NCBI RefSeq assembly: GCF_001074565.1
Contig: NZ_JUQX01000041.1
Span: forward strand, 1-39,275
DNA length: 39,275 nt
Direction: 5' to 3'
DNA from: Streptococcus pseudopneumoniae
GTDB lineage: Bacteria; Bacillota; Bacilli; Lactobacillales; Streptococcaceae
Shown piece after piece: positions 30,723 to 39,275 of this stretch (position 1 is its first letter; the number at the start of each line of letters is the position of its first letter). The notes under the pieces were generated by a model. The model made no database searches and had not been told where the DNA came from. It saw only the letters and a program-made list of their open reading frames with translations. Made by a program: the position numbers and the translations under genes.

Positions 30723-30751
30723 TTGACGAATAGACAAAAAACTAGTAGAAT
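30723..30751 (+). promoter_or_regulatory. ccrZ-trmB promoter
   Basis: TTGACG (30723-30728), 17 bp, TAGAAT (30746-30751). It lies 29 bp before the ccrZ ATG, which has GGAGG. Confidence 0.8.
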
Positions 30752-30780
30752 AGTAAGGAAACTTTATACGGAGGAAAGAA

Positions 30781-31575
30781 ATGGACTTGGGTGATAATGA
30801 GCTAACGCTGACCCCGATACCAGGGAAGAGCGGCAAGGCTTATATGGGAAGCTACCCTGATGGGAAGCGCGTCTTTGTAAAAATGAACACCTCTCCAATC
30901 CTACCTGGCCTAGCCAGAGAACAAATCGCTCCTCAATTACTATGGACTCGTCGTTTAGCGGATGGTCGTGATATGTGTGCCCAAGAATGGTTGACTGGCA
31001 AAATCTTGACTCCCTACGATATGAATCGCAAACAAATTATTACAATCTTGAACCGTCTTCACCGCTCGCGTCCCTTGATGAAGCAGTTGAGTCGTTTGGG
31101 ATATACCATGGAAAAACCAGTTGATTTGTTGCGTTCTTGGAAACAAGAAGTACCAGAAATCTTGCAACAGAATCACTACTTGAATAGTGTGATTGCTGAG
31201 CTAGGTAAGACGGTTCCAGGCTTTAGGGAAGATCATGCTACGATTGTGCATGGAGACCTTCGCCATAGTAATTGGATTGAGACTGAGAGTGGGCTTGTTT
31301 ATCTAGTGGATTGGGATTCGGTTCGTCTGACGGATCGTATGTTTGATGTGGCGCATTTGCTATGCCACTACATTCCAGATCATCAGTGGCGTCAATGGTT
31401 GAGAGACTACGGCTATAAGTACAATCAGACAGTGTTAGATAAATTGTATTGGTATGGTCAGTATTCTTATCTGAACCAGATTGCCAAATACTTTGTAAAT
31501 CAAGATTTAGCCAATGTAAACCGGGAGATTTATGCCTTGCGTGTCTTCCGTGATAAGTATGGAAAGAAGAGATGA
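30781..31575 (+). CDS. ccrZ: Cell cycle regulator CcrZ (aminoglycoside phosphotransferase fold)
   Basis: This 264-aa kinase-fold protein has the Brenner motif HGDLRHSNW (H at ~residue 157) and the metal-binding VDWDSVRL. In pneumococcus CcrZ couples division to DnaA-driven replication initiation, and it has been reported to act as a ribosyl/2-deoxyribose kinase. Length and order (just before trmB) agree. It overlaps trmB by 4 bp (ATGA). Confidence 0.9.
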   Translation: MDLGDNELTLTPIPGKSGKAYMGSYPDGKRVFVKMNTSPILPGLAREQIAPQLLWTRRLADGRDMCAQEWLTGKILTPYDMNRKQIITILNRLHRSRPLMKQLSRLGYTMEKPVDLLRSWKQEVPEILQQNHYLNSVIAELGKTVPGFREDHATIVHGDLRHSNWIETESGLVYLVDWDSVRLTDRMFDVAHLLCHYIPDHQWRQWLRDYGYKYNQTVLDKLYWYGQYSYLNQIAKYFVNQDLANVNREIYALRVFRDKYGKKR

Positions 31576-32207
31576 GAGTTAGAAATCGTAAAGGGGCGAC
31601 AGAATTACTAGAGGCGAATCCTCAGTATGTGGTCCTCAATCCCTTGGAGGCTAAAGGGAAATGGCGAGACTTGTTTGGAAATGATCATCCTATTCATGTT
31701 GAGGTTGGAAGTGGAAAAGGGGCCTTCGTATCAGGAATGGCCAAGCAAAATCCTGACATCAACTACATCGGGATTGATATCCAAAAGTCGGTATTGAGTT
31801 ATGCCTTGGACAAGGTATTAGAAGTTGGAGTGCCCAACATCAAGTTGCTGTGGGTAGATGGTTCAGATTTGACGGACTACTTTGAAGACGGTGAGATTGA
31901 TCGTCTCTACCTAAACTTTTCAGATCCTTGGCCTAAAAAACGCCATGAAAAACGTCGTTTGACCTACAAGAGTTTCTTGGATACCTTTAAGCGCATCTTG
32001 CCTGAGAATGGGGAAATCCATTTCAAGACAGACAATCGTGGCTTGTTTGAGTACAGCTTGGTGAGTTTTTCTCAGTATGGGATGAAACTGAACGGAGTTT
32101 GGTTGGACTTACATGCTAGTGATTTTGATGGCAATGTCATGACGGAATATGAGCGAAAATTCTCCAACAAGGGTCAAGTAATCTACCGAGTTGAGGCAGA
32201 ATTTTAA
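31572..32207 (+). CDS. trmB: tRNA (guanine-N7)-methyltransferase TrmB
   Basis: This 211-aa SAM-dependent enzyme makes m7G46 in the tRNA variable loop. It shows [14 protein letters not shown] (SAM site), [11 protein letters not shown], the [19 protein letters not shown] signature and [13 protein letters not shown]. It is full length, and AAGAAGAG overlaps the ccrZ end as ribosome site. Confidence 0.97.
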   Translation: MRVRNRKGATELLEANPQYVVLNPLEAKGKWRDLFGNDHPIHVEVGSGKGAFVSGMAKQNPDINYIGIDIQKSVLSYALDKVLEVGVPNIKLLWVDGSDLTDYFEDGEIDRLYLNFSDPWPKKRHEKRRLTYKSFLDTFKRILPENGEIHFKTDNRGLFEYSLVSFSQYGMKLNGVWLDLHASDFDGNVMTEYERKFSNKGQVIYRVEAEF

Positions 32208-32232
32208 GAAATAGCTTGAAAACCAGCCGTTT

Positions 32233-32272
32233 GAGTGCTTATACTTTACATAAATTGACAAACGTGCTATAC
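32233..32272 (+). promoter_or_regulatory. rimP-nusA-infB operon promoter
   Basis: TTTACA, 17 bp, TATACT: the -10 TATACT ends near 32274 and is followed by GATAGTAAG. An internal TTGACA is too close to that -10 to be its -35. Coordinates are approximate within a few bases. Confidence 0.65.
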
Positions 32273-32287
32273 TGATAGTAAGAATAT

Positions 32288-32323
32288 GAGAAAGAGAGGC
32301 GGGGAAATATCTTCGCCTCTTGC
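32288..32323 (+). ncRNA. Hairpin in the rimP 5' leader (rimP-leader-like)
   Basis: GAGAGGCG and CGCCTCT flank a ~10-nt loop (GGGAAATATCTT), leaving GAGGAGG free just downstream. Many Firmicutes have a conserved structured leader before rimP, and this hairpin may belong to it. An RNA-level role is inferred. Confidence 0.45.
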
Positions 32324-32333
32324 TTATGAGGAG

Positions 32334-32813
32334 GTGGACGCAATCGCAACAATCGTAGAATTAGTCAGAGAAGTTGTAGAACCTGTCATCCAAGCACCTT
32401 TCGAACTCGTGGATATCGAGTATGGAAAGATTGGCAGTGACATGATTCTCAGTATTTTTGTAGATAAACCTGAAGGAATTACCTTGAACGACACGGCAGA
32501 CCTGACAGAAATTATCAGTCCTGTCCTAGACACTATCAAGCCTGATCCCTTCCCAGAACAATATTTCCTAGAAATCACCAGTCCAGGCTTGGAACGTCCT
32601 TTGAAAACCAAGGATGCTATCGCTGGAGCGGTTGGAAAATACATCCATGTCGGGCTCTACCAAGCTATCGATAAGCAAAAAGTCTTTGAAGGCACTTTGG
32701 TATCCTTTGAAGAGGACGAGTTGACCATGGAATATATGGACAAGACGCGTAAGAAAACCGTTCAAATTCCATACAGTTTAGTATCAAAAGCACGTTTAGC
32801 AGTAAAATTATAG
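32334..32813 (+). CDS. rimP: Ribosome maturation factor RimP
   Basis: This 159-aa protein matches streptococcal Rim[41 protein letters not shown], and [14 protein letters not shown]. It helps mature the 30S subunit. The GTG at 32334 gives the family-length N-terminus ([11 protein letters not shown]), but the only strong ribosome site, AGGAGG at 32329-32334, overlaps that codon. The in-frame ATG at 32286 lacks a ribosome site. An ATC at 32343 is 8 nt behind AGGAGG. It is the first gene of the nusA-infB operon. Confidence 0.92.
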   Translation: MDAIATIVELVREVVEPVIQAPFELVDIEYGKIGSDMILSIFVDKPEGITLNDTADLTEIISPVLDTIKPDPFPEQYFLEITSPGLERPLKTKDAIAGAVGKYIHVGLYQAIDKQKVFEGTLVSFEEDELTMEYMDKTRKKTVQIPYSLVSKARLAVKL

Positions 32814-32855
32814 AAAAGAAAGGATAGCTTTTGAGGATTCAAAAGCAAAGAAAAC

Positions 32856-33992
32856 ATGAGTAAAGAAATGCTAGAGGCCTTCCGCATTTTGGAAGAAGAC
32901 AAGGGAATCAAAAAAGAAGACATCATCGACGCAGTAGTGGAGTCGCTTCGTTCCGCTTATCGTAGACGCTATGGTCAGTCAGACAGCGTAGCCATCGACT
33001 TCAATGAAAAGACTGGTGACTTTACTGTCTATACTGTTCGTGAAGTTGTAGATGAAGTATTTGATAGCCGTTTGGAAATCAGCTTGAAAGATGCCCTTGC
33101 CATTAATTCAGCCTATGAGCTTGGTGATAAGATTAAGTTTGAAGAAGCACCAGCTGAGTTTGGTCGTGTAGCAGCCCAATCTGCTAAACAAACCATCATG
33201 GAAAAAATGCGCAAGCAAACACGTGCTATCACTTATAATACTTACAAAGAACATGAACAAGAAATCATGTCTGGTACGGTAGAACGTTTTGACAACCGGT
33301 TCATCTATGTCAACCTTGGCAGCATCGAAGCTCAATTGTCAAAACAAGACCAAATCCCTGGAGAAGTCTTTGCTTCCCACGATCGTATCGAAGTTTATGT
33401 TTACAAGGTTGAGGACAACCCTCGTGGTGTCAACGTCTTTGTCAGTCGTAGCCATCCAGAAATGATTAAGCGTTTGATGGAGCAAGAAATTCCAGAAGTC
33501 TACGATGGAACTGTTGAAATCATGAGCGTAGCCCGCGAAGCTGGTGACCGTACTAAAGTTGCCGTTCGTAGCCATAATCCAAACGTGGACGCTATCGGGA
33601 CAATCGTTGGGCGTGGTGGTGCTAATATCAAGAAAATCACCAGCAAATTCCACCCAGCTCGCTACGACGCTAAGAGCGACCGTATGATTCCTGTAGAAGA
33701 AAACATTGACGTTATCGAGTGGGTAGCGGATCCAGCTGAGTTTATCTACAATGCCATCGCACCTGCAGAGGTTGACCAAGTTATCTTTGATGAAAACGAC
33801 AGCAAACGTGCCTTGGTCGTTGTACCTGATAACAAGCTTTCTCTTGCTATCGGTCGTCGTGGACAAAACGTTCGCTTGGCAGCTCATTTGACAGGTTACC
33901 GTATCGATATCAAGTCTGCCAGTGAGTTTGAAGCGATGGATGAAGCAGGTCAAATTGATTACGCAGATGTAGATGAATTGATTGAAGAATAA
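32856..33992 (+). CDS. nusA: Transcription termination/antitermination protein NusA
   Basis: This 378-aa protein has the N-terminal RNA polymerase-binding domain (MSKEMLEAFRILEEDKGIKK), the S1 domain (GTVERFDNRFIYVNLG) and two KH domains (GTIVGRGGANIKKIT; LSLAIGRRGQNVRLAAHL), and lacks the acidic repeats of E. coli NusA, as is usual in Firmicutes. It controls pausing, termination and antitermination. It ends with an acidic tail and is followed 21 bp later by rnpM with GAGGAGGG. Confidence 0.97.
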   Translation: MSKEMLEAFRILEEDKGIKKEDIIDAVVESLRSAYRRRYGQSDSVAIDFNEKTGDFTVYTVREVVDEVFDSRLEISLKDALAINSAYELGDKIKFEEAPAEFGRVAAQSAKQTIMEKMRKQTRAITYNTYKEHEQEIMSGTVERFDNRFIYVNLGSIEAQLSKQDQIPGEVFASHDRIEVYVYKVEDNPRGVNVFVSRSHPEMIKRLMEQEIPEVYDGTVEIMSVAREAGDRTKVAVRSHNPNVDAIGTIVGRGGANIKKITSKFHPARYDAKSDRMIPVEENIDVIEWVADPAEFIYNAIAPAEVDQVIFDENDSKRALVVVPDNKLSLAIGRRGQNVRLAAHLTGYRIDIKSASEFEAMDEAGQIDYADVDELIEE

Positions 33993-34013
33993 AAGCTGCT
34001 AGAGGAGGGAAAG

Positions 34014-34307
34014 ATGAAAACAAGAAAAATCCCTTTGCGCAAGTCTGTTGTATCTAACGAAGTGATTGACAAGCGTGATTTGCTCCGTATTGTCAAGAAC
34101 AAAGAAGGACAGGTCTTTATCGATCCGACAGGCAAGGCCAATGGCCGTGGCGCTTATATCAAGCTAGACAATACAGAAGCCCTAGAGGCCAAAAAGAAGA
34201 AAGTCTTTAACCGCAGCTTTAACATGGAAGTGGAAGAAAGCTTTTATGACGAGTTGATCGCCTATGTTGATCACAAAGTAAAAAGAAGAGAGTTAGGACT
34301 TGAATAA
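34014..34307 (+). CDS. rnpM: RnpM (YlxR), RNase P modulator
   Basis: This 97-aa YlxR-family protein has RKIPLRKSVVSNEVIDKRDL, the GRGAYIKLD signature and a basic C-terminus. The usual family CxxC/CR residues are replaced here, as in other streptococci (RKIPLRKS). YlxR proteins bind the RNase P RNA and modulate its activity. Its end overlaps the ylxQ start by 8 nt. Confidence 0.93.
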   Translation: MKTRKIPLRKSVVSNEVIDKRDLLRIVKNKEGQVFIDPTGKANGRGAYIKLDNTEALEAKKKKVFNRSFNMEVEESFYDELIAYVDHKVKRRELGLE

Positions 34308-34599
34308 GCAAAAGATAAGCAATCTCTTGGGACTGGCTCAACGAGCAGGACGGATCATATCAGGTGAGGAATTGGTGGTCAAGGCTATCCAAGACCAGAA
34401 AGCCAAGCTAGTCTTTCTAGCACATGATGCTGGTCCCAATCTAACCAAGAAGATTCAAGATAAAAGTGACTATTATCAAGTAGAAGTTATTACCGTGTTT
34501 TCAACACTGGAATTAAGCATAGCAGTCGGAAAATCAAGAAAGGTTTTGGCTGTGACAGATGCTGGATTTACAAAGAAAATGAGGTCTCTTATGGAATAG
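34300..34599 (+). CDS. ylxQ: YlxQ, L7Ae-family RNA-binding protein
   Basis: This 99-aa protein of the ribosomal L7Ae family has [37 protein letters not shown] and [19 protein letters not shown]. Relatives bind kink-turn RNA; the target of YlxQ is not firmly known. The start is TTG at 34300 (AGTTAGGA upstream), inside the end of rnpM. Confidence 0.92.
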   Translation: MNKQKISNLLGLAQRAGRIISGEELVVKAIQDQKAKLVFLAHDAGPNLTKKIQDKSDYYQVEVITVFSTLELSIAVGKSRKVLAVTDAGFTKKMRSLME

Positions 34600-34615
34600 A
34601 AGAGGAGGACATGAT

Positions 34616-37402
34616 TTGTCTAAGAAAAGATTGTACGAAATCGCAAAAGAACTTGGAAAAGAAAGTAAAGAAGTTGTAGCGCGTGCAAAAGAGTTGGGCT
34701 TGGATGTGAAAAGCCACTCATCGAGCGTAGAAGCAGTTGCTGCTGAGAAAATCGTGGCTAGCTTTAAATCGGCACCTGCTCCTAAGGCAGAAGCAAAACC
34801 TGCAGCACCAAAAGCAAGTGTAGAAAAGAAAGCAGAAAATTCTGTTTCGGCTAAACCAGCTGCCGCAAAGGAAGAAAGCAAGCCAGCTACACCTGCAGCT
34901 CCTAAGGAAGACAAAGTGGTGGCTGCAAGACCGCAGAGCCGTAACTTTAAAGCGGAGCGTGAGGCACGTGCAAAAGAGCAGGCAGAGCGACGCAAACAAA
35001 ACAAGGGCAACAACCGTGACCAACAACAAAACGGCAACCGTCCGAAAAACGACGGCCGTAATGGTGGCAAACCTGGTCAAGGAAACCGCGACAATCGCCG
35101 TTTTAACGACCAAGGGAAGAAACCACAAGGTCAAGGAAATCGTGGCAATGATCGCCGTCAGCAACAAGACTTCCAGCCAAAATCAGCTGGACCACGTGTT
35201 GACTTTAAAGCCCGTGCGGCAGCCCTAAAAGCAGAGCAAAATGCAGAGTACGCACGCTCAAGCGAGGAGCGCTTCAAGCAATCGCAAGCTGCCAAAGAAG
35301 CCTTGGCTCAAGCTAATAAACGCAAGGAGCCTGAAGAAATTTTTGAGGAAGCTGCTAAGTTAGCTGAACAAACGCAGCCAGCCGTAGCAGTAGCTCCTGT
35401 AGCTAAAGAAGCGCCAGTGGATACACGTCGTAAAAAACAAGCTCGACCAGACAAAGAACGTGACGATTATGATCACGAAGAAGATGGTCCTAGAAAACAA
35501 CAAAAGAATCGAAGTAGTCAGAATCAAGTGAGAAATCAAAGAAATAGTAACTGGAATAACAACAAAAAGAATAAAAAAGGCAACAAGCAAAACAACCGCA
35601 ATCAGGCACCAAAACCTGTTACAGAACGTAAGTTCCACGAATTGCCAAGCGAATTTGAATATACAGATGGTATGACTGTTGCGGAAATCGCAAAACGTAT
35701 CAAACGTGAACCAGCTGAAATCGTTAAGAAACTCTTTATGATGGGTGTTATGGCCACACAAAACCAATCTTTGGATGGTGACACCATTGAACTCCTATTG
35801 GTAGATTATGGTATCGAAGCCAAACAAAAGGTTGAAGTGGACAATGCTGACATCGAACGTTTCTTCGTCGAAGATGGTTATCTCAATGAAGATGAATTGG
35901 TTGAGCGTCCACCAGTTGTGACCATCATGGGGCACGTTGACCATGGTAAAACAACCCTTCTAGATACCCTTCGTAACTCTCGTGTTGCAACAGGAGAAGC
36001 AGGTGGTATCACTCAGCATATCGGTGCCTACCAAATCGTTGAAAACGGCAAGAAGATTACCTTCCTTGATACACCAGGACACGCGGCCTTTACATCGATG
36101 CGTGCGCGTGGTGCATCTGTTACCGATATCACCATCTTGGTTGTAGCGGCAGACGACGGTGTTATGCCACAAACTATCGAAGCCATCAACCACTCAAAAG
36201 CGGCCAACGTTCCAATCATCGTAGCCATTAACAAGATTGATAAACCAGGTGCCAACCCAGAACGCGTTATCGGTGAATTGGCAGAGCATGGTGTCATGTC
36301 AACAGCTTGGGGTGGAGATTCTGAGTTTGTCGAAATTTCAGCTAAGTTCAACCAAAATATTGATGAACTCTTGGAAACGGTCCTTCTTGTGGCTGAAATC
36401 CAAGAACTCAAGGCAGATCCAACAGTGCGTGCTATCGGTACGGTTATCGAAGCTCGTTTGGATAAAGGAAAAGGTGCGGTTGCAACTCTTCTTGTGCAAC
36501 AAGGTACTCTGAATGTGCAAGACCCTATCGTTGTCGGAAATACCTTTGGTCGTGTCCGTGCTATGACCAATGACCTTGGTCGTCGTGTTAAGGTTGCAGG
36601 ACCATCAACGCCAGTTTCTATCACAGGTTTGAACGAAGCGCCGATGGCGGGTGACCACTTTGCCGTTTACGAAGATGAAAAATCTGCGCGTGCAGCCGGT
36701 GAAGAACGTGCCAAACGTGCTCTTATGAAACAACGTCAAGCTACCCAACGTGTCAGCCTTGAAAACCTCTTTGATACACTTAAAGCTGGTGAGCTTAAGT
36801 CAGTTAACGTTATCATCAAGGCCGACGTACAAGGTTCTGTTGAAGCCCTTTCTGCCTCACTTCAAAAGATCGATGTGGAAGGTGTCAAAGTTACCATCGT
36901 TCACTCAGCAGTCGGTGCTATCAACGAATCTGACGTAACACTTGCGGAAGCTTCAAATGCCTTTATCGTTGGTTTCAACGTACGTCCTACACCACAAGCT
37001 CGTCAACAAGCAGATGCTGACGATGTTGAAATCCGTCTTCACAGCATTATCTACAAGGTTATCGAAGAGATGGAAGAAGCCATGAAAGGGATGCTTGACC
37101 CAGAATTTGAAGAAAAAGTTATCGGTGAAGCAGTTATCCGTGAAACCTTCAAGGTATCTAAAGTGGGAACCATCGGTGGATTTATGGTTACTAGCGGTAA
37201 GGTTACCCGTGACTCTAAAGTCCGTGTTATTCGTGACGGTGTCGTTATTTACGATGGTGAACTTGCAAGCTTGAAACACTATAAAGACGACGTGAAAGAA
37301 GTTACAAACGGTCGTGAAGGTGGATTGATGATTGATGGCTACAATGATATCAAGATGGATGATGTGATTGAGGCTTATGTCATGGAAGAAATCAAGAGAT
37401 AA
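34616..37402 (+). CDS. infB: Translation initiation factor IF-2
   Basis: This 928-aa protein is complete IF-2. An N-terminal domain ([20 protein letters not shown]) is followed by a long Ala/Lys/Asn/Gln/Arg-rich linker. The GTPase domain has G1 GHVDHGKT, G3 DTPGHAAF, G4 NKID and G5 SAKF. Domains II to IV follow and end in [12 protein letters not shown]. It brings fMet-tRNA to the 30S subunit. The start is TTG at 34616, 7 nt after AGGAGG. An ATG at 34611 is out of frame and too close to that site. Confidence 0.97.
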   Translation: MSKKRLYEIAKELGKESKEVVARAKELGLDVKSHSSSVEAVAAEKIVASFKSAPAPKAEAKPAAPKASVEKKAENSVSAKPAAAKEESKPATPAAPKEDKVVAARPQSRNFKAEREARAKEQAERRKQNKGNNRDQQQNGNRPKNDGRNGGKPGQGNRDNRRFNDQGKKPQGQGNRGNDRRQQQDFQPKSAGPRVDFKARAAALKAEQNAEYARSSEERFKQSQAAKEALAQANKRKEPEEIFEEAAKLAEQTQPAVAVAPVAKEAPVDTRRKKQARPDKERDDYDHEEDGPRKQQKNRSSQNQVRNQRNSNWNNNKKNKKGNKQNNRNQAPKPVTERKFHELPSEFEYTDGMTVAEIAKRIKREPAEIVKKLFMMGVMATQNQSLDGDTIELLLVDYGIEAKQKVEVDNADIERFFVEDGYLNEDELVERPPVVTIMGHVDHGKTTLLDTLRNSRVATGEAGGITQHIGAYQIVENGKKITFLDTPGHAAFTSMRARGASVTDITILVVAADDGVMPQTIEAINHSKAANVPIIVAINKIDKPGANPERVIGELAEHGVMSTAWGGDSEFVEISAKFNQNIDELLETVLLVAEIQELKADPTVRAIGTVIEARLDKGKGAVATLLVQQGTLNVQDPIVVGNTFGRVRAMTNDLGRRVKVAGPSTPVSITGLNEAPMAGDHFAVYEDEKSARAAGEERAKRALMKQRQATQRVSLENLFDTLKAGELKSVNVIIKADVQGSVEALSASLQKIDVEGVKVTIVHSAVGAINESDVTLAEASNAFIVGFNVRPTPQARQQADADDVEIRLHSIIYKVIEEMEEAMKGMLDPEFEEKVIGEAVIRETFKVSKVGTIGGFMVTSGKVTRDSKVRVIRDGVVIYDGELASLKHYKDDVKEVTNGREGGLMIDGYNDIKMDDVIEAYVMEEIKR

Positions 37403-37653
37403 GATTTTTTGCTCCTTTCTTAGATGGTGAGGGACGCAAGCAAACCGATGGTTTCATTGCTTATTTTTGAGCCTAGGGTCTCAAAAATCCCCTGTGATGG
37501 AACTGATAAATCAGTTCCATCACTTTCACCACGGCGAAAGAAGCAGATGATTTCAAATTGAACTTTGTTCCAATTTGAAATGAAAATCAAGAAGTTTAAA
37601 AATAGCTAGGTCTGCTGGCCTAGCTTTTGGTTCAAAGTAGAGAAAGGAATATC
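37403..37653. other. infB-rbfA intergenic region
   Basis: These 251 bp hold structured repeat copy B and the ATTTCAAATTG/CAATTTGAAAT hairpin (37550-37581). A short TAGGTCTGCTGGCCTA hairpin (near 37608-37623) precedes the rbfA ribosome site. No protein frame or clear promoter was seen. Confidence 0.6.
37410..37545 (-). repeat. Structured repeat / candidate RNA element, copy B
   Basis: On the minus strand this 136-nt sequence parallels copy A at 5366-5500. The outer stem is TGCTTCTTTC/GAAAGGAGCA (37545-37536 with 37419-37410, one G-U pair) plus TGGTG/CACCA. A 13-bp hairpin lies at 37494-37523, then the shared CAGGGGATTTTTGAG...CTCAAAAATAAG hairpin, and a last hairpin with GCAA/TTGC and AACC/GGTT. 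It starts 7 bp after infB. A perfect 11-bp hairpin (37550-37581) flanks it at the same side as the small hairpin next to copy A. It lies antisense to infB-rbfA. Confidence 0.7.
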
Positions 37654-38004
37654 ATGGCAAATCATTTCCGTACGGATCGTGTGGGCATGGAAATCAAGCG
37701 TGAAGTCAATGAGATTTTGCAAAAGAAGGTCCGTGATCCGCGTGTCCAAGGTGTGACCATTACAGATGTTCAGATGCTGGGGGACTTGTCTGTTGCTAAG
37801 GTTTACTACACCATTTTGAGTAACCTTGCTTCGGATAACCAAAAAGCTCAAATCGGGCTTGAAAAAGCAACTGGTACGATCAAACGTGAACTTGGTCGCA
37901 ATTTAAAATTGTACAAAATCCCAGATTTAACCTTCGTCAAAGATGAGTCCATCGAATATGGAAACAAGATTGACGAGATGCTACGCAATCTGGATAAAAA
38001 CTAA
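37654..38004 (+). CDS. rbfA: Ribosome-binding factor A
   Basis: This 116-aa protein has the RbfA KH-like fold: [44 protein letters not shown] and the C-terminal YGNKIDEML. It assists late 16S maturation in the 30S subunit. I chose the ATG at 37654, with GAAAGGAA upstream. It is separated from infB by 251 bp of structured DNA, which is unusual for this otherwise tight operon. Confidence 0.95.
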   Translation: MANHFRTDRVGMEIKREVNEILQKKVRDPRVQGVTITDVQMLGDLSVAKVYYTILSNLASDNQKAQIGLEKATGTIKRELGRNLKLYKIPDLTFVKDESIEYGNKIDEMLRNLDKN

Positions 38005-38008
38005 GAAG

Positions 38009-38029
38009 GAGGGGGTGACCCTCTTTTTT
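38009..38029 (+). terminator. Terminator after rbfA
   Basis: GAGGG (38009-38013) pairs with CCCTC (38019-38023), followed by TTTTTT. The stem is short but GC-rich. Confidence 0.7.
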
Positions 38030-38155
38030 CTTGTCAGAGTAATCTGTTTGCTAATCATCGATATGTTGCCCTTGTAAAACGCAGTTTAAAAAATTTGTAT
38101 ATTTCAAATAGTATGATATGATAAAGCTTGATATAAATGAAAAACGGAGAGACAT

Positions 38156-38935
38156 ATGGCTAAACAAGATATAGCTATGCAAGTGCTGCAACAAGTGGTA
38201 AAATTACCCGTAGTCAAAGTTGATCGAGAGAAATTTTTAGTAGAAAAGTTTTCAAAGGAATTAGACCGTAAGGATATTCCAACTTTGATTGAACAAGGAC
38301 CGACGGCTTTATTACCCCAGGAAAGCTTGGATAGAGTGGCTAAGGCCTGTATTAAGGATAATGTCCTGTTAGCCAGTGGAACTTCGGTTTTGGCTGGTCT
38401 ACCTGGAGGTATTATCATGGCGATCACTATCCCGACAGACGTAGCCCAGTTTTATGCATTCTCATTAAAACTAGCTCAGGAACTAGGGTATATTTACGGA
38501 TTTGATGATCTTTGGGCATCGCGCAATGAGTTAAGCGAGGAAGCTAAAAACACACTCCTACTGTACCTCGGTGTGATGCTGGGAGTAAATGGTGCAGGTG
38601 CCTTGCTTCGATCAGGCGGAGTGACAGTAGCCAAGCAAGTCATAAAAGTAGTGAACAAGAAAGCTTTGACAAAGACGCTCTGGTATCCTATCTTAGAGAA
38701 AATTTTGAAAATTTTTGGTGTTAATCTGACAAAAGGAGGTTTAGCCAAAGGGATGGGGAAAGTGATTCCTATCCTAGGCGGAGTCATTTCTGGTGGCTTA
38801 ACCTTTGCGACCATGAAACCGATGGGAGAAAGATTGCAACAGGAATTGTCCAAGCTAGTCAACTACAATGAAGTGCAATATCAAAGAGACGTTGATACTA
38901 TCCGAAAAGAGGTCGAAATCATCGAAGGAGAGTAA
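38156..38935 (+). CDS. EcsC-like protein
   Basis: This 259-aa protein resembles the EcsC family of Firmicutes. The N-terminus is charged (VDREKFLVEKFSKELDRKDI). A Gly/Ala-rich hydrophobic core follows (LLASGTSVLAGLPGGIIMAITIPTDVAQFYAFS), then a second hydrophobic stretch (LLLYLGVMLGVNGAGALLRSGG) and a Gly-rich third (IPILGGVISGGLTFATM). No enzyme motif is evident. GGAGAG precedes the ATG. It is coupled to a 60-aa gene 1 bp downstream. Function is unknown. Confidence 0.7.
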   Translation: MAKQDIAMQVLQQVVKLPVVKVDREKFLVEKFSKELDRKDIPTLIEQGPTALLPQESLDRVAKACIKDNVLLASGTSVLAGLPGGIIMAITIPTDVAQFYAFSLKLAQELGYIYGFDDLWASRNELSEEAKNTLLLYLGVMLGVNGAGALLRSGGVTVAKQVIKVVNKKALTKTLWYPILEKILKIFGVNLTKGGLAKGMGKVIPILGGVISGGLTFATMKPMGERLQQELSKLVNYNEVQYQRDVDTIRKEVEIIEGE

Positions 38936-38936
38936 T

Positions 38937-39119
38937 ATGGGACTTATAAAAACTCTAGCTAAAACTTATGGGAATTACTTTTTCGTGATGCAAAGCGTCA
39001 AAGTCCTGAAGAACATGAAAAAAGATGACAATGCTCTAGTAGGTTTCGGGAAAGTACTGCTGGCTGACAAGTTGATGGATGTAGCCCAGTGGCTCGCAAA
39101 ACCAGATGATAAGGAATAA
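38937..39119 (+). CDS. 60-aa hypothetical protein
   Basis: It starts one base after the EcsC-like stop, with GAAGGAG as ribosome site. The product (MGLIKTLAKTYGNYFFVMQS to QWLAKPDDKE) is amphipathic and basic in the middle (KVLKNMKKDD). I do not recognise it. An in-frame ATG 69 nt earlier lies inside the previous gene and is not used. A terminator follows. Confidence 0.65.
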   Translation: MGLIKTLAKTYGNYFFVMQSVKVLKNMKKDDNALVGFGKVLLADKLMDVAQWLAKPDDKE

Positions 39120-39132
39120 CTTGAAATGAAAG

Positions 39133-39162
39133 AAACTAGCAGGAACTCCACTGCTAGTTTTT
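39133..39162 (+). terminator. Terminator after the EcsC-like pair
   Basis: AAACTAGCAG (39133-39142) pairs with CTGCTAGTTT (39151-39160) with a T run. Confidence 0.88.
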
Positions 39163-39177
39163 TAATCTCTTCCCATA

Positions 39178-39186
39178 TGGTATAAT
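39178..39186 (+). promoter_or_regulatory. Possible extended -10 promoter
   Basis: TGGTATAAT is an extended -10 match, but no clear -35 is present and the downstream gene lies outside the window. Confidence 0.35.
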
Positions 39187-39204
39187 ATAAGCAGTAAAAT
39201 CATT

Positions 39205-39275
39205 TTATACTCTTCGAAAATCAAAGAGCAAACTAGGAAGCTAGCCGCAGGCTGTACTTGAGTACGGTAAGGCGA
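39205..39275 (+). repeat. BOX-like repeat, cut by the window end
   Basis: It opens with the boxA-type TATACTCTTCGAAAATCAAA, then GCAAACTAGGAAGCTAGCCG and CAGGCTGTACTTGAGTACGG. This family is very common in mitis-group genomes. Its 3' part lies outside the window. Confidence 0.65.

Noticed and set aside
32256..32274. TTGACA near 32256 as -35 of the rimP promoter
   Set aside because: It is only 7 bp from TATACT; the upstream TTTACA has the correct 17-bp spacing.
33339..33953. A 204-codon frame antisense to nusA
   Set aside because: It mirrors the codon bias of nusA, has no ribosome site or promoter, and nusA is certain on the other strand.
34611..34620. ATG start for infB
   Set aside because: It is out of frame with IF-2 and only 2 nt from AGGAGG; the TTG at 34616 gives the known N-terminus.
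35360..35767. A hydrophobic frame antisense to the infB linker
   Set aside because: The Lys/Asn-rich linker of IF-2 read backwards gives Phe/Val-rich sequence; it is not a membrane protein gene.
36028..36624. A 198-codon frame antisense to infB
   Set aside because: It arises from biased codon use of infB; there is no independent support.

Overview
The window comes from the chromosome of a mitis-group Streptococcus close to S. pneumoniae and S. mitis. The evidence is gene order and protein sequence: hrcA-grpE-dnaK-dnaJ, HIT/ecsAB, a complete blp bacteriocin locus, ccrZ-trmB, and rimP-nusA-rnpM-ylxQ-infB-rbfA occur in the order I know from pneumococcus. BOX-type repeats and LPXTG proteins agree with this. 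The BlpC pheromone and the bacteriocin content differ from the pneumococcal alleles I remember, so I do not name a species. No rRNA, tRNA or CRISPR array was found.

Layout. 1-390: the 3' end of an LPXTG surface protein and its terminator. About 390-2010: a decayed IS1182-type insertion sequence on the minus strand. 2015-3534: a PadR regulator with two DUF2812 proteins. 3559-9250: the HrcA/CIRCE heat-shock region, with a 147-aa membrane protein between dnaK and dnaJ and a structured repeat between grpE and dnaK. 9269-12564: two small minus-strand envelope-type genes, a HIT protein, and the divergent EcsAB-type ABC transporter. 12600-30618: the blp locus. 30781-38004: cell-cycle, tRNA-modification, transcription and translation housekeeping genes. 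38156-39119: an EcsC-like pair. The window ends inside a BOX-like repeat.

The blp locus reads as one quorum-sensing system. BlpA and BlpB should cleave and export BlpC, which signals through BlpH and BlpR. BlpR should then act at direct repeats 21 bp apart, each followed by an extended -10. I count ten such promoters: blpT, blpS, blpABC and seven on the plus strand. The plus-strand promoters drive ten double-glycine bacteriocin precursors: four apparent two-peptide pairs (19731/19923, 22275/22518, BlpM/BlpN, and 25553/25817), one pediocin-like class IIa peptide with its own immunity gene, and a BlpU-like peptide. Candidate immunity proteins fill the rest of the region, including CPBP-family membrane proteases.

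The most interesting observations are these. (i) A class IIa (YGNG) bacteriocin sits on a Blp-type leader and Blp promoter, with an enlarged disulfide loop. (ii) All ten predicted mature bacteriocins carry exactly two cysteines, and the same regulon includes a cell-wall-anchored (LPKTG) thioredoxin-like protein with a CSHC motif, which suggests a dedicated surface disulfide-forming step. (iii) A structured element of about 135 nt occurs twice in opposite orientation (grpE/dnaK and infB/rbfA) with compensatory changes in several stems. (iv) There is a 170-bp MITE-like element whose end matches the IS end at about 2000, and a probable class C group II intron remnant placed directly after a terminator.
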